Shown here: positions 1-7,691 of the stretch, one piece after another
How the letters are laid out: each line of letters opens with the position of its first letter
Position numbering within the stretch: position 1 is the first letter of the stretch
NCBI RefSeq assembly: GCF_041146875.1
Contig: NZ_JBFRXP010000010.1
Span: forward strand, 1-64,000
Direction of reading: 5' to 3'
From: Igneacidithiobacillus sp041146875
GTDB taxonomy: Bacteria > Pseudomonadota > Gammaproteobacteria > Acidithiobacillales > Acidithiobacillaceae
DNA length: 64,000 nt
Position numbers and translations under genes: made by a program
Notes under the pieces: generated by a model
Databases searched by the model: none
Seen by the model: only the letters and a program-made list of their open reading frames with translations
Told to the model about the DNA's origin: nothing

Positions 1-101
1 ACTTCTTGCATGAGTTTCAGCAACGACCGGGCAAGATCCTCTGTGCCGTTACTCTGCGAAACGGCTGAAATGAGCTGATCCAAGATATCGCTAATGTGCA
101 T
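1..101 (-). CDS. N-terminus of a possible GAF-type sensory protein (partial)
   Basis: The reverse strand reads open from an ATG at 101 to the window edge, giving 33 residues that begin MHISDILDQLISAVSQSNG and continue through an amphipathic helix ending LLKLMQE. This resembles the lead-in helix of GAF domains found at the start of diguanylate cyclases and other sensors, but too little is present to name it. It is divergent from dabB across a 194-bp gap. No clear ribosome binding site is visible before the ATG, so the start is uncertain. Confidence 0.4.
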   Translation of the reverse strand, partial: MHISDILDQLISAVSQSNGTEDLARSLLKLMQE

Positions 102-195
102 ATAGTTCAAAAATATAGAGATAACGGCATGGTTAGTCAAAAGATGCCAAGCCGGTTATGCGCAGAAATGGGAGCAAAACCAGAAATACATAGAA

Positions 196-201
196 TATAA
201 T
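196..201 (+). promoter_or_regulatory. Candidate -10 box of the dab operon in an AT-rich tract
   Basis: A consensus TATAAT lies at 196-201 at the start of an almost pure A/T tract (about 190-242) in the gap between the partial sensor gene and dabB. The tract also holds small dyads such as TTTAATTTTAAA, which fit the AT-rich T-N11-A type sites of LysR regulators. Such a regulator is encoded downstream at 4434-5396. No good -35 box was found, as expected for an activator-dependent promoter. Inference only. Confidence 0.4.
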
Positions 202-260
202 CTATTGTTTAATTTTAAATAAAATATTATTATCTATTTTTTGTGTCGAGTATCCTCTGC

Positions 261-282
261 CTGTACCCAAATTGGGGTACAG
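261..282. promoter_or_regulatory. 22-bp near-perfect palindrome just before the dabB ribosome binding site
   Basis: The arms CTGTACCC and GGGTACAG flank a short AATTG-type centre, giving an almost perfect dyad ending two bases before the AGGAGA ribosome binding site of dabB. It could be a protein operator or, in the mRNA, a hairpin next to the ribosome binding site. It is not followed by a T-run, so it is not a terminator. Confidence 0.45.
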
Positions 283-295
283 GCAGGAGATTCCC

Positions 296-1969
296 ATGAG
301 CACCAACCTTTTGACGACGATTACTGGCAGCATCCTATGCACGCTGCCGATCTTGTATATCGCCGCCGCCTTACCCAAGGCCCTGCCTGGGGTGGTCTCG
401 GCACAGGGCTACCGCGCGCGCATACAGCTTATATCCATCATTGGCTTTTTGCTCGCGTTGCTCGCGGTCGTGGGCTTTGCCCTGGGAGCGCGTGGTGATT
501 TTGTCTTATACGCCTTGCCCCTGCCAGCAACTTCCGCGCATCTGGATGTATCAGTGCAGTTGAACGCTATGACCATGCTCCTGGCGCCTCTGGTCTCTTT
601 TGTCTTGATGATACTCGCGCGCTACAGCGTCGAGTATCTCGATGGCGATCGGGCACAGGCGCGCTTCTTCCAGCTTCTGGCGCTCACCGGCGGTTTCTTT
701 CTACTGGTGACTATTTCGGGGAACCTTGGACTTTTCACCCTGGCCATAATCGCTACGGGTTTCAGTCTGCATCGCCTGCTTGATTTCTATGACGATCGGC
801 GTAAAGCGATCATGGCAGCGCACAAGAAATCCCTCTTCAGTCGTGCTGCTGACCTTTGTCTTGTCATCACCAGCGGTCTGGTAGCGAGTGGCGCTGGCAC
901 CTTGGAGTTCAGCAAGATATCGGTTTTGGCCCAGGCAGGACCTTTTCCCTGGCAGCTACAGCTCGCCGCCTGGTTCCTGGTATTTGCCGTGATTCTCAAA
1001 AGTGCGCAGTTTCCCTTTCATGGCTGGCTGATTCAGGTTATGGAGGCACCCACTCCAGTATCGGCACTGATGCACGCCGGTGTGGTATACAGCGGTGCGA
1101 TCGTTGCGATGCGTATGAGCCCTTTGCTCTTGCGACAAGAGTCTGCACTCCTCTTCCTGGGCGCAGTCGGCTTGATGACCCTGGTGCTTGCTTCCTTGAC
1201 CATGATCACGCAAACCGCAATCAAGTCGTCTCTGGCCTGGTCAACAGTCGCACAGCTCGGCTTCATGCTGCTGGAATTGGGATTAGGTTTGTTTTACCTC
1301 GCTCTTTTGCACTTGCTCGGGCACTCCCTGTACAAGGCACATGCCTTCCTCAGTTCGAGTAGTGGCGTGGACCATCTGCGGCAGTTGAAGCCAACGGCAT
1401 CGGCGGGCAATTTTGCGAGCTGGTTGTTGGGTACGGTTTTGGGCTTGGCCGCCTCCTTGGGCCTATCCTTCGCCCTTGGGCTGCAACCCCTGAATCAGCC
1501 GGTTACCCTTGCGCTGGCGGTGATTGTTGGTATTGCCATGTCGCAAATTTTCATCAAGGGAAGTCTGTTTGCCAGTTGGACCAGTCGCAGCACGGCGGCT
1601 GTACTGGCAGTGCTGATGATGGCGGTGTATTACCTACTGCATATTCTGTTTCACGGCGTCTTTGCCGCGGATTTCGCACACGGTGCGAGCACTTCCCCGG
1701 CCTATCAGATCTTCGCGGCCTTTGTGATGCTGAGCTTTCTCTTCCTTTCCTGGATTCAGGGGCCCGGAAGAACGCAATTGCCCATTTCCTGGCAACGGTC
1801 CATGTATGTAGCCCTGTATAACGGTTTGTACGTAGACCTGTGGATCGAGCGCATTGCCTACCGCTTATGGCCAGAGAAGTTTGCGGTGCAAAAGCAGGGT
1901 CCGAGCATGGAATTCGATAGCCTGGATTCTTCGGAAAGTTATGAGACTGTAGCGCGAGGTGGACGATGA
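296..1969 (+). CDS. dabB: DabB: proton-channel-like membrane subunit of the DAB inorganic carbon pump
   Basis: A 557-residue polytopic membrane protein of the NuoL/MrpA proton-conducting family. The family hallmark MEAPTPVSALMHAGVV begins at residue 249. It is immediately followed by a DUF2309 gene, the pairing that defines the DAB energy-coupled CO2/bicarbonate accumulation system of chemolithoautotrophs. DabB is thought to supply the cation gradient that drives CO2 hydration by DabA. The ATG at 296 is chosen because AGGAGA sits 7 bases upstream. A TTG 24 bases earlier is in frame but lies inside a palindrome and has no ribosome binding site. The gene overlaps dabA by ATGA, implying translational coupling. 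It is shorter than true complex I NuoL (about 610 residues). Confidence 0.9.
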   Translation: MSTNLLTTITGSILCTLPILYIAAALPKALPGVVSAQGYRARIQLISIIGFLLALLAVVGFALGARGDFVLYALPLPATSAHLDVSVQLNAMTMLLAPLVSFVLMILARYSVEYLDGDRAQARFFQLLALTGGFFLLVTISGNLGLFTLAIIATGFSLHRLLDFYDDRRKAIMAAHKKSLFSRAADLCLVITSGLVASGAGTLEFSKISVLAQAGPFPWQLQLAAWFLVFAVILKSAQFPFHGWLIQVMEAPTPVSALMHAGVVYSGAIVAMRMSPLLLRQESALLFLGAVGLMTLVLASLTMITQTAIKSSLAWSTVAQLGFMLLELGLGLFYLALLHLLGHSLYKAHAFLSSSSGVDHLRQLKPTASAGNFASWLLGTVLGLAASLGLSFALGLQPLNQPVTLALAVIVGIAMSQIFIKGSLFASWTSRSTAAVLAVLMMAVYYLLHILFHGVFAADFAHGASTSPAYQIFAAFVMLSFLFLSWIQGPGRTQLPISWQRSMYVALYNGLYVDLWIERIAYRLWPEKFAVQKQGPSMEFDSLDSSESYETVARGGR

Positions 1970-4398
1970 GCAAGACAATGCAAATGCAGCAGGAAGAGAT
2001 AGTTACGCAGGTCTGTGCCAAGATTGCGCCCCTATGGCCCTTGGATTCCTTTGTGGCCGTAAACCCTTACTGGGGCTTCATGGATCAGGATTTTGCGCAG
2101 ACCGCGGTATACCTGAGCAGCCTCTGCGGCGAAAAGCTCTTTCTCGATCGCTCCTGGTTTCGCCAGCAGTGGGAGGCTGGCAAGATCAGCGTCGAGGACA
2201 TACAGGCAGCGGCAGCGGATCTCGGCCAATCTCTGCCTGCCAACGAGATGCTCCGCTTCCTGAAAAAGGATCAGGCGCCAGAGCTCAAGCCTTTGCTTCT
2301 GCTCAGTAACGTCTTGCACCGGGCAAATGCACCGGCGATCGACGATTTCCTTCTCGATCAGATCGGGCAGTTCCTCGCTGCCTACTATGATCGCGGCCAG
2401 GCAAGCTGGATGCGTCCGCAGACCGAGGATGAGCAGGGACTCTTCGACGCCTGGCGACAATATGCCTTGCGCAATCGCAGCGCCAAGGTCATTGGCATTG
2501 GCGACATCCGCAAAATTCTCATGCAGGTTCCCCGCAATGCCGTAGCGGCGCAGGAATGGGCTTTAGACATCTTGGATGTCCCTGGGACACTACTGGCAGA
2601 CTATCTTCTTGCGTTGCTCAAATCGATTGGCGGCTGGGCGAGTTGGTGCCGATATCAGGTTTGGCAGGCAGAGTTGCAGGGTGGCACCAGCAGTGAGCTC
2701 CCAGAGCTGCTGACGATTCGTCTGATGTGGGAGGCCATGCTGTACTCTCTTGCCGATATCGAGAAACGCGAGCTTTGGCAAAAGAAGCTGCGCCGCTGGC
2801 AGCATGTGGATGCAAAAGATCTCGAGCGGGAGATGCGTGTGCGCGAGGCTTGTGTACGCGCCCTGGAGAAAAATTTTCGCCAGGGCATCACGCGCCAATT
2901 CCACCGCAACAGGGAGCAGGCGATGCTCGTTTCCAATGCACGTCCAAGTTTGCAGGCGGCCTTCTGCATCGACGTGCGCTCGGAGGTCTTTCGTCGCCAT
3001 TTGGAGGCGGTGATGGAAGATGTTCAGACCATTGGTTTCGCAGGCTTTTTTGGCGTTCCTCTGCAATATCGACGCGAGGGGGAGTACAGGAGCCGTGGAC
3101 ATCTCCCGGTTCTTTTGTCGGCAAAATTGACGGCCGAAGAGTCGCTGCCTGCCGCCGTGCAGAAAAAACGTATTGGTCGTTTGCGGCGGCGGGCGGAGTG
3201 GAAGCAGTTCAAGACTGCGGCGGCTTCTTGTTTTTCCTTCGTCGAGTCTGCCGGTATGGCTTACGGCGTGCGCATGTTAAGCGAGAGCCTGGGCTGGCAA
3301 CAGCCTTCGGTCGCTCCCGATCACGCGGCGTTGACCGCGCAGGAATTGCAGCAAGTGCACCCGGTTCTGGCGGACACCGTTTTTGCTGGCGGTACCGAGG
3401 CCAAGGTGAGCCTTGCCGAGCGGGTGTTACGTGGTCTTGGTCTGACGGAAAACTTTGCCCCAATCGTGCTCCTGCTCGGCCACGGCAGTACGACTACCAA
3501 CAATGCCCACCGTGCCGGTTTGGATTGTGGTGCCTGTGCCGGACAGACTGGCGAGGTGAGTGCCCGAGTTACCGCTGATCTCCTCAACGATACGACGCTG
3601 CGTGCGGGTTTACGGGAACGGGGCATCGACATACCGGCGGATACCCATTTTCTCGCCGGCATGCACGATACCAGCAACGATCAGGTCACCCTGTATGAGC
3701 CAAAGAGTCGATTTGCAAAAAGTAGCGAGTTGCACGAGGTGAAAGAGGCACTACGGCAAGCTGGGGACCTGACCCGACTCGAGCGCATCAGCAAGTTGAT
3801 GCCTGGTATCAGCGACCCTCAGCAGGCAGAAAAACTCCTGAACTGGCGCGGAAAAGACTGGTCGCAGGTACGGCCGGAATGGGCCCTGGCGGGCAATGCC
3901 GCGTTCATCGCGGCGCCGCGCTGGCGTACCGCCGGCGCCAACCTGGCGGGGCGCGCTTTCCTGCACGACTACGAGGCGGCGCAAGACCCGGACTTTTCCG
4001 TGTTGACCCTGATCATGACCGCCCCCTTGGTGGTGGCAAGCTGGATCAACCTGCAATATTACGGCTCCACTGTCGATAACCTGCGCCAAGGCAGCGGCAA
4101 CAAGGTCTTGCACAATGTGGTCGGCGGACTGATTGGCGTGCTGGAGGGCAACGGTGGCGATTTGCGGGTAGGTCTCGCGGTTCAGTCTCTCCTCGATGGC
4201 TATGAGCTACGCCACGAGCCATTGCGTTTATCGGTGTTTATTGAGGCGCCACAGCAGGCTATGGATGGCATCATCGCTGCCCATCCTTTGCTCCGCAACA
4301 TGATCTGCAATCGCTGGATGACACTCTTCCAGATTGCCGAAGATGGAAGCCCGCACGAGCGGCAACCAGACGGGGGATGGCAGTTACGTCCTCTGTAA
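1966..4398 (+). CDS. dabA: DabA: DUF2309 zinc protein of the DAB inorganic carbon pump
   Basis: An 810-residue soluble protein of the DUF2309/DabA family, a beta-carbonic-anhydrase-like zinc protein proposed to hydrate CO2 vectorially in the cytoplasm when bound to DabB. The zinc and active-site residues are visible as C334 and D336 in FCIDVRSE, H506 in LLGHGSTTT and C521 in GLDCGAC. Their spacing (2, 170, 15) nearly matches the characterised Halothiobacillus protein. The length is usual for the family. It overlaps dabB by four bases and is followed 26 bases later by an intrinsic terminator, so dabB-dabA is a two-gene operon. It would raise cytoplasmic bicarbonate for carboxysomes or RuBisCO, which matters in acid where bicarbonate is scarce. 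Confidence 0.93.
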   Translation: MSKTMQMQQEEIVTQVCAKIAPLWPLDSFVAVNPYWGFMDQDFAQTAVYLSSLCGEKLFLDRSWFRQQWEAGKISVEDIQAAAADLGQSLPANEMLRFLKKDQAPELKPLLLLSNVLHRANAPAIDDFLLDQIGQFLAAYYDRGQASWMRPQTEDEQGLFDAWRQYALRNRSAKVIGIGDIRKILMQVPRNAVAAQEWALDILDVPGTLLADYLLALLKSIGGWASWCRYQVWQAELQGGTSSELPELLTIRLMWEAMLYSLADIEKRELWQKKLRRWQHVDAKDLEREMRVREACVRALEKNFRQGITRQFHRNREQAMLVSNARPSLQAAFCIDVRSEVFRRHLEAVMEDVQTIGFAGFFGVPLQYRREGEYRSRGHLPVLLSAKLTAEESLPAAVQKKRIGRLRRRAEWKQFKTAAASCFSFVESAGMAYGVRMLSESLGWQQPSVAPDHAALTAQELQQVHPVLADTVFAGGTEAKVSLAERVLRGLGLTENFAPIVLLLGHGSTTTNNAHRAGLDCGACAGQTGEVSARVTADLLNDTTLRAGLRERGIDIPADTHFLAGMHDTSNDQVTLYEPKSRFAKSSELHEVKEALRQAGDLTRLERISKLMPGISDPQQAEKLLNWRGKDWSQVRPEWALAGNAAFIAAPRWRTAGANLAGRAFLHDYEAAQDPDFSVLTLIMTAPLVVASWINLQYYGSTVDNLRQGSGNKVLHNVVGGLIGVLEGNGGDLRVGLAVQSLLDGYELRHEPLRLSVFIEAPQQAMDGIIAAHPLLRNMICNRWMTLFQIAEDGSPHERQPDGGWQLRPL

Positions 4399-4420
4399 AA
4401 CGTCTCGTTTTTCGATTATG

Positions 4421-4446
4421 TCCCCTCGCCACCCTAGGCGAGGGAT
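4421..4446 (+). terminator. Intrinsic terminator of dabBA
   Basis: The stem CCCTCGCC / GGCGAGGG with a short loop is followed by ATTTTTT, 26 bases after the dabA stop. The right arm overlaps the last codons of the convergent LysR gene (stop at 4434-4436), so the two genes are packed tail to tail. Confidence 0.8.
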
Positions 4447-5396
4447 TTTTTCATGGCTGGCCAGCCATGCAGTAACTGTTCACTGATTTCATTCTCCTTT
4501 TTGCGGGCAAAATCGAGAAATGCTTGGGCTGCCAGGGAAAGCGGTCGTTCTTTGGGATAGACTAGGTACCACTGGCGCAGGATGGGGAAGCCTTCAACAT
4601 CGAGCACGCGAATGGGGCCATCCGCTCCTTCCAAGGCCAGGGAATGCAGCGACAGGACAGCAATGCCCAGATGTCCAACAATGGCATGCTTGATCGCCTC
4701 GTTGCTGCCAAGCTCCATGCGGATATGCGGATGAAAATGCTTCTGCTCAAACACGCGCATGGTGGCCTTGCGCGTACCAGAGCCCGGTTCACGAAACAAA
4801 AAGGGCTGCTGCGCCAGATCCGCCAGCGGAATCCTTCCCTTATCCAGTAGCGGGTGATTGGCGGCGACCATGACGACAATGGGGTTCAGGGCAAAAGCCA
4901 CGGATACGATGGAGAGATCCTCTTGCGGAGGCTCTCCCATGATATAGATGTCATCCTCCGCATTCTGGATACGTTCGAGGATGCGATCGCGATTGTTCAC
5001 CTGCAAGGAAAGGTCGATTCCCGGATAGCTTTCCCCGAAAGCACCGAGCAGTTCTGGGGCGATGTACTTGGCGGTGGTGACCACGGCAAGGCGCAAGTGC
5101 CCCCGCGCCAGACCGTGACGTTCAGATATAGCGGTTTCCAGATCATCCAGACTGCGAAAGATACTCCGACAGCAAGTATACAAGTCTTGGCCAACGGCTG
5201 TTGGACGCAGGCTGCGGCCAGCTTTTTCAAAAATCGGCTCGCCCAGGGTTTCGGCCAGGGTTTTCAGCTGGATGGAGATGGTCGGCTGGGAGACGAAAAG
5301 CTCTTCCGCGGCCTTGCCCACGCCGCCAAGGCGAACCACTGCCTCAAAGATTTGTAGCTGGCGCAGGCTCAGATTACGGAGCAGATTGATGGACAT
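4434..5396 (-). CDS. LysR-family regulator, CbbR-like
   Basis: A 320-residue LysR transcription factor. The N-terminal winged helix (LSLRQLQIFEAVVRLGGVGKAAEEL, roughly residues 9-33, then VSQPTISIQLKTLAE) is followed by a periplasmic-binding-protein-like effector domain to about residue 300. Its composition and its position convergent with dabBA fit CbbR, the activator of Calvin-cycle and carbon-concentrating genes that senses metabolites such as NADPH or RuBP. The start at 5396 is supported by GGAG about 10 bases upstream. It probably controls the AT-rich dab promoter. It could also be another CysB/CbbR-group LysR protein, since no cbb genes are in the window. Confidence 0.75.
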   Translation of the reverse strand: MSINLLRNLSLRQLQIFEAVVRLGGVGKAAEELFVSQPTISIQLKTLAETLGEPIFEKAGRSLRPTAVGQDLYTCCRSIFRSLDDLETAISERHGLARGHLRLAVVTTAKYIAPELLGAFGESYPGIDLSLQVNNRDRILERIQNAEDDIYIMGEPPQEDLSIVSVAFALNPIVVMVAANHPLLDKGRIPLADLAQQPFLFREPGSGTRKATMRVFEQKHFHPHIRMELGSNEAIKHAIVGHLGIAVLSLHSLALEGADGPIRVLDVEGFPILRQWYLVYPKERPLSLAAQAFLDFARKKENEISEQLLHGWPAMKKSLA

Positions 5397-5528
5397 CAGC
5401 AGATATCTCCACGGCGCTTGAAGAGAGGGCGCATCATACCCTGTACCTTGCTAGTCAGGCACGGCTAGCCGCTGCAGGAGCTTTCAGGTGCTCAGCATGG
5501 CGGCGAGCCACACCCAGCCCGCGTTTGC

Positions 5529-6290
5529 CTACATCTTCGTCGCGCGGCGAATCAGGGGAAAATACCAACGGTAGGGTAGGCAGCGCAGAAGGCTGAAGCG
5601 GCGCGTGAAAGCGGGCGGAAATTCGATGGCAAAGCGTTTGCTCTGCATGCCGCGCAGCAATGCCTGTGCAGCCTCGCTTGGCTGCAACAGATGCGGCATG
5701 GAAAACTCGTTTTGCGCCGTGAGTGGCGTGGCAACGAAGCCGGGATGCACCACCTGCACGTGAAAGCCGCGCGGCTCGAGATCGATGCGCAAAACCTCAG
5801 CCAGGTGCGTGAGCGCCGCCTTACTGGGTCCATAGTAGAGCGACTGAGGCAGCCCCCGAAGAGCAGCAATACTGGAAACGAGTACGATCTGCCCGGCACC
5901 GCGCTGCTCCCAGCCAGGCAATGCTGTAGCCAGGGCGCGCAGGGCACCGCGGTAATTCACATCGAGGATGTCTTCTGCCGTTTGGAGATTCAAATCCCAG
6001 CTACGCGCAGGCGTGTAAGCACCGGCCAAATAGACAAGCAGATCGAGGCCTTGCCATTGCTGCAGGATCTGCGCGTGCGCCTGCATCAGGCTTTCACCAT
6101 CCTGCACATCGGCAGGGAGCAGCAAAGTGCGCTGGTCTGCGGGCAGGACCGCCGCAAGTTTTTCGCTGTGGCGCGCGCTCAACGCCACCCGTGCACCAGC
6201 AGCATGAAGCGCCTGTGCAGTTGCAGCACCAATACCCGAGCTCGCACCAATCAACCAGCAACGTTTGTCACGCCAAAAATCTCTGTTCAT
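5529..6290 (-). CDS. Short-chain dehydrogenase/reductase
   Basis: A 253-residue classical SDR. The Rossmann motif GASSGIG is at residues 15-21, and the catalytic YxxxK is present as YGPSK with the usual upstream serine in VLVSSIAAL. Substrate unknown. The ATG at 6290 overlaps the stop of the DUF3833 gene by four bases, so the two are translated together. SDR and DUF3833 genes recur in light-inducible CFA/photolyase clusters of proteobacteria, and a second DUF3833 copy lies in such a cluster at 21520-22110. The C-terminal ~30 residues (FSLLRCLPYRWYFPLI) are hydrophobic and may contact the membrane. Confidence 0.85.
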   Translation of the reverse strand: MNRDFWRDKRCWLIGASSGIGAATAQALHAAGARVALSARHSEKLAAVLPADQRTLLLPADVQDGESLMQAHAQILQQWQGLDLLVYLAGAYTPARSWDLNLQTAEDILDVNYRGALRALATALPGWEQRGAGQIVLVSSIAALRGLPQSLYYGPSKAALTHLAEVLRIDLEPRGFHVQVVHPGFVATPLTAQNEFSMPHLLQPSEAAQALLRGMQSKRFAIEFPPAFTRRFSLLRCLPYRWYFPLIRRATKM

Positions 6291-6841
6291 TGGTATTCTC
6301 CGGGCTGCGGGTAGCTGCGCACCCGCTCCGCCATTTCTGCTGGCAGGCGGTGAATCTCGATGATTGCCTCGCCCACGAAAATCCCCCAAAAATGCATACG
6401 GCTGTGGTTGGCGACGTGATTATCGTCCAGAAGAAACATGCGATCGTCAGTACGTAAGTTGTACTGTTTGTCGCCAACCGGCTGGCGTACGGTATACCGC
6501 CAGTGCATGGCGTAGCCCTCAGACGCCCCTTCCGCGAGACCAACTAAATCTCCCGCGCTGCCCTTGGCCGTTCCCCGAAAATTCTTGTGGTCCAACATTT
6601 CCAGTTTCCAAACACGCTCGGCATGGGTGCAAGTGCCCTGATCATCGAGAAAAGTAAATCGTTCTTCCAAGGTACCCTGATCGCCCTGCCATGCGCCGAA
6701 CAGATGCATAAAGAAACGATTACGCACCCGCCGATTACGGTCACAAAAGATTCCACTGGCCGCCATGGGTCCGGAGAAGAACTGATCCAAAAGAAATTCG
6801 GGGGTGCTCCTGGCGTAGGTTTTGGTACTGGTGATAGTCAT
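6287..6841 (-). CDS. DUF3833 family protein, copy 1 (no lipoprotein signal)
   Basis: A 184-residue DUF3833 protein of unknown biochemical role. Family features include GIFCDRNRRVRNRF near residue 30, an AWQGDQGTLEERFTF strand and the HWRYTVRQPVGDKQYNLRTDDRM core. The start ATG at 6841 has a strong GGGAGGT upstream. Unlike the copy at 21520-22110 it has no signal peptide or lipobox, so it appears cytoplasmic. It is first in a two-gene unit with the SDR. The upstream 50 bp contain TTGTAC and TAGTAAT, a possible promoter. The two window copies share the same fold signatures and are paralogues. Confidence 0.8.
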   Translation of the reverse strand: MTITSTKTYARSTPEFLLDQFFSGPMAASGIFCDRNRRVRNRFFMHLFGAWQGDQGTLEERFTFLDDQGTCTHAERVWKLEMLDHKNFRGTAKGSAGDLVGLAEGASEGYAMHWRYTVRQPVGDKQYNLRTDDRMFLLDDNHVANHSRMHFWGIFVGEAIIEIHRLPAEMAERVRSYPQPGEYQ

Positions 6842-6893
6842 GTGTGGCGACCTCCCTTTCTTATTACTACGTAAAAATCTCGTACAACGATGC

Positions 6894-6920
6894 ATAAAAA
6901 AAGGGAGCGCGAACGCTCCC
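6894..6920 (-). terminator. Intrinsic terminator after the HdrA-like/membrane protein pair
   Basis: Read on the minus strand, GGGAGCG / CGCTCCC with a four-base loop is followed by seven T residues. It lies 18 bases after the stop of the gene at 6938-7156 and separates that unit from the DUF3833-SDR unit. Confidence 0.85.
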
Positions 6921-6937
6921 CAATAGGCCACCAGAAG

Positions 6938-7156
6938 TCAATCCTTGCGTACTGGAATTTTGATCGGAATCCGCTCCGCCTGCCGCTGCTCCTTCGGCAG
7001 TATGGGACTCACCACATAAGCGATAGCGACTATCGCCAGGATCCCCGCACTCAGGTCCCAGAAAGGCGTGTTGGCGGAACCCTCGGCAGCGAAGAATGCC
7101 GCAATCGAGAAAAACACGAGAGCTTTCAGACCGGGATGTAGATCACGAGATTTCAT
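6938..7156 (-). CDS. Small two-helix membrane protein, unknown
   Basis: A 72-residue protein with two hydrophobic segments, ALVFFSIAAFFAAEG (about 12-26) and LSAGILAIVAIAYVVSPIL (about 35-53), and a basic C-terminal tail (RIPIKIPVRKD). The start ATG at 7156 has TAGGAGG upstream and lies nine bases after the stop of the HdrA-like gene, so they form an operon ending at the terminator at 6894-6920. I do not recognise the family. It might anchor the neighbouring HdrA-like protein, but that is only inferred from the operon. Confidence 0.7.
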   Translation of the reverse strand: MKSRDLHPGLKALVFFSIAAFFAAEGSANTPFWDLSAGILAIVAIAYVVSPILPKEQRQAERIPIKIPVRKD

Positions 7157-7165
7157 CGCATCCTC

Positions 7166-7603
7166 CTACGCTCTCATACGTGCAAGCTGATACAGATCCA
7201 TCACCGCCCGCGATCCCGCTGACTGCCCCTGGGCAATCGAGTCGTCAATGGTTTCTGGCCCCGTTGCGGCGCCACAAACATAAATACCCTTGCGCGTCGT
7301 ACCCTGACTGTTGGTGTACTGCTCGGCCCTGTCGATAAAACCGTGCTTTTCCAGGCCGATACCAAAGGTCTTGGCAATCTCGGGGTTTAGCGCGTTGGGA
7401 TCCATGCCAATGGCGTGCACCACCAGGTCCATGGGGATGACGATGGGGCGCTTGACTAGGGTGTCTTCCCCCTTCACCAACAGACGACCATCGGGGGACT
7501 TGGTGACCTCGGCAATACGCGCCTTGACGAACTTGGTCTTGTACTCCTCTTGGCTCTTCCAATAGAACTTGTCTTCGTAGAGGCCGAAGGTACGGATGTC
7601 CAT
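7166..7603 (-). CDS. HdrA-like C-terminal domain protein (truncated relative to full HdrA)
   Basis: A 145-residue protein matching only the C-terminal part of the HdrA flavoprotein of heterodisulfide reductase-like complexes. It starts MDIRTFG, continues through DLVVHAIGMDP and ends with the FAD-domain motif GIYVCGAATGPETIDDSIAQG. Full bacterial sHdrA has about 340 residues and an N-terminal dinucleotide-binding GxGxxG, absent here. It has a good ribosome binding site (AGGAGC) and an intact frame, so it may be a functional half-protein rather than debris. No upstream HdrA remnant is visible. A conserved 25-bp element shared with the photolyase promoter lies about 64 bases upstream. Confidence 0.75.
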   Translation of the reverse strand: MDIRTFGLYEDKFYWKSQEEYKTKFVKARIAEVTKSPDGRLLVKGEDTLVKRPIVIPMDLVVHAIGMDPNALNPEIAKTFGIGLEKHGFIDRAEQYTNSQGTTRKGIYVCGAATGPETIDDSIAQGQSAGSRAVMDLYQLARMRA

Positions 7604-7666
7604 GACACTTGCTCCTACGTTGATCGCGTAGTAGGAGCTTAGTCTGGCGCAGCCCTATTGTCAATC

Positions 7667-7691
7667 TTTTGTAGTATACAAAATATGGTCA
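7667..7691 (-). promoter_or_regulatory. Shared operator/promoter element before the HdrA-like gene
   Basis: On the minus strand this 25-bp element contains CATATTTTGTATACTACAAA. It matches the element before DUF2256-photolyase at 20 of 25 positions without gaps. Inside it, TTTGTA and TACAAA form a perfect dyad and TATACT could be a -10 box. It begins at the stop codon of the MerR gene, so the HdrA-like unit can be transcribed separately from it. Confidence 0.65.

Noticed and set aside
2727..3578. Long plus-strand open frame of 283 codons inside dabA
   Set aside because: It lies in another frame of a strongly conserved gene, has no ribosome binding site and a composition typical of a GC-rich shadow frame.
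6842..6893. A fifth copy of the shared light element before DUF3833 copy 1
   Set aside because: TTGTAC and GTAGTA are present but the spacing differs from the other copies, so it was not counted.
7166..7603. Calling the HdrA-like gene a pseudogene
   Set aside because: It is truncated relative to HdrA but has a good ribosome binding site, promoter element, an intact frame and a coupled downstream gene; kept as a CDS with the truncation noted.
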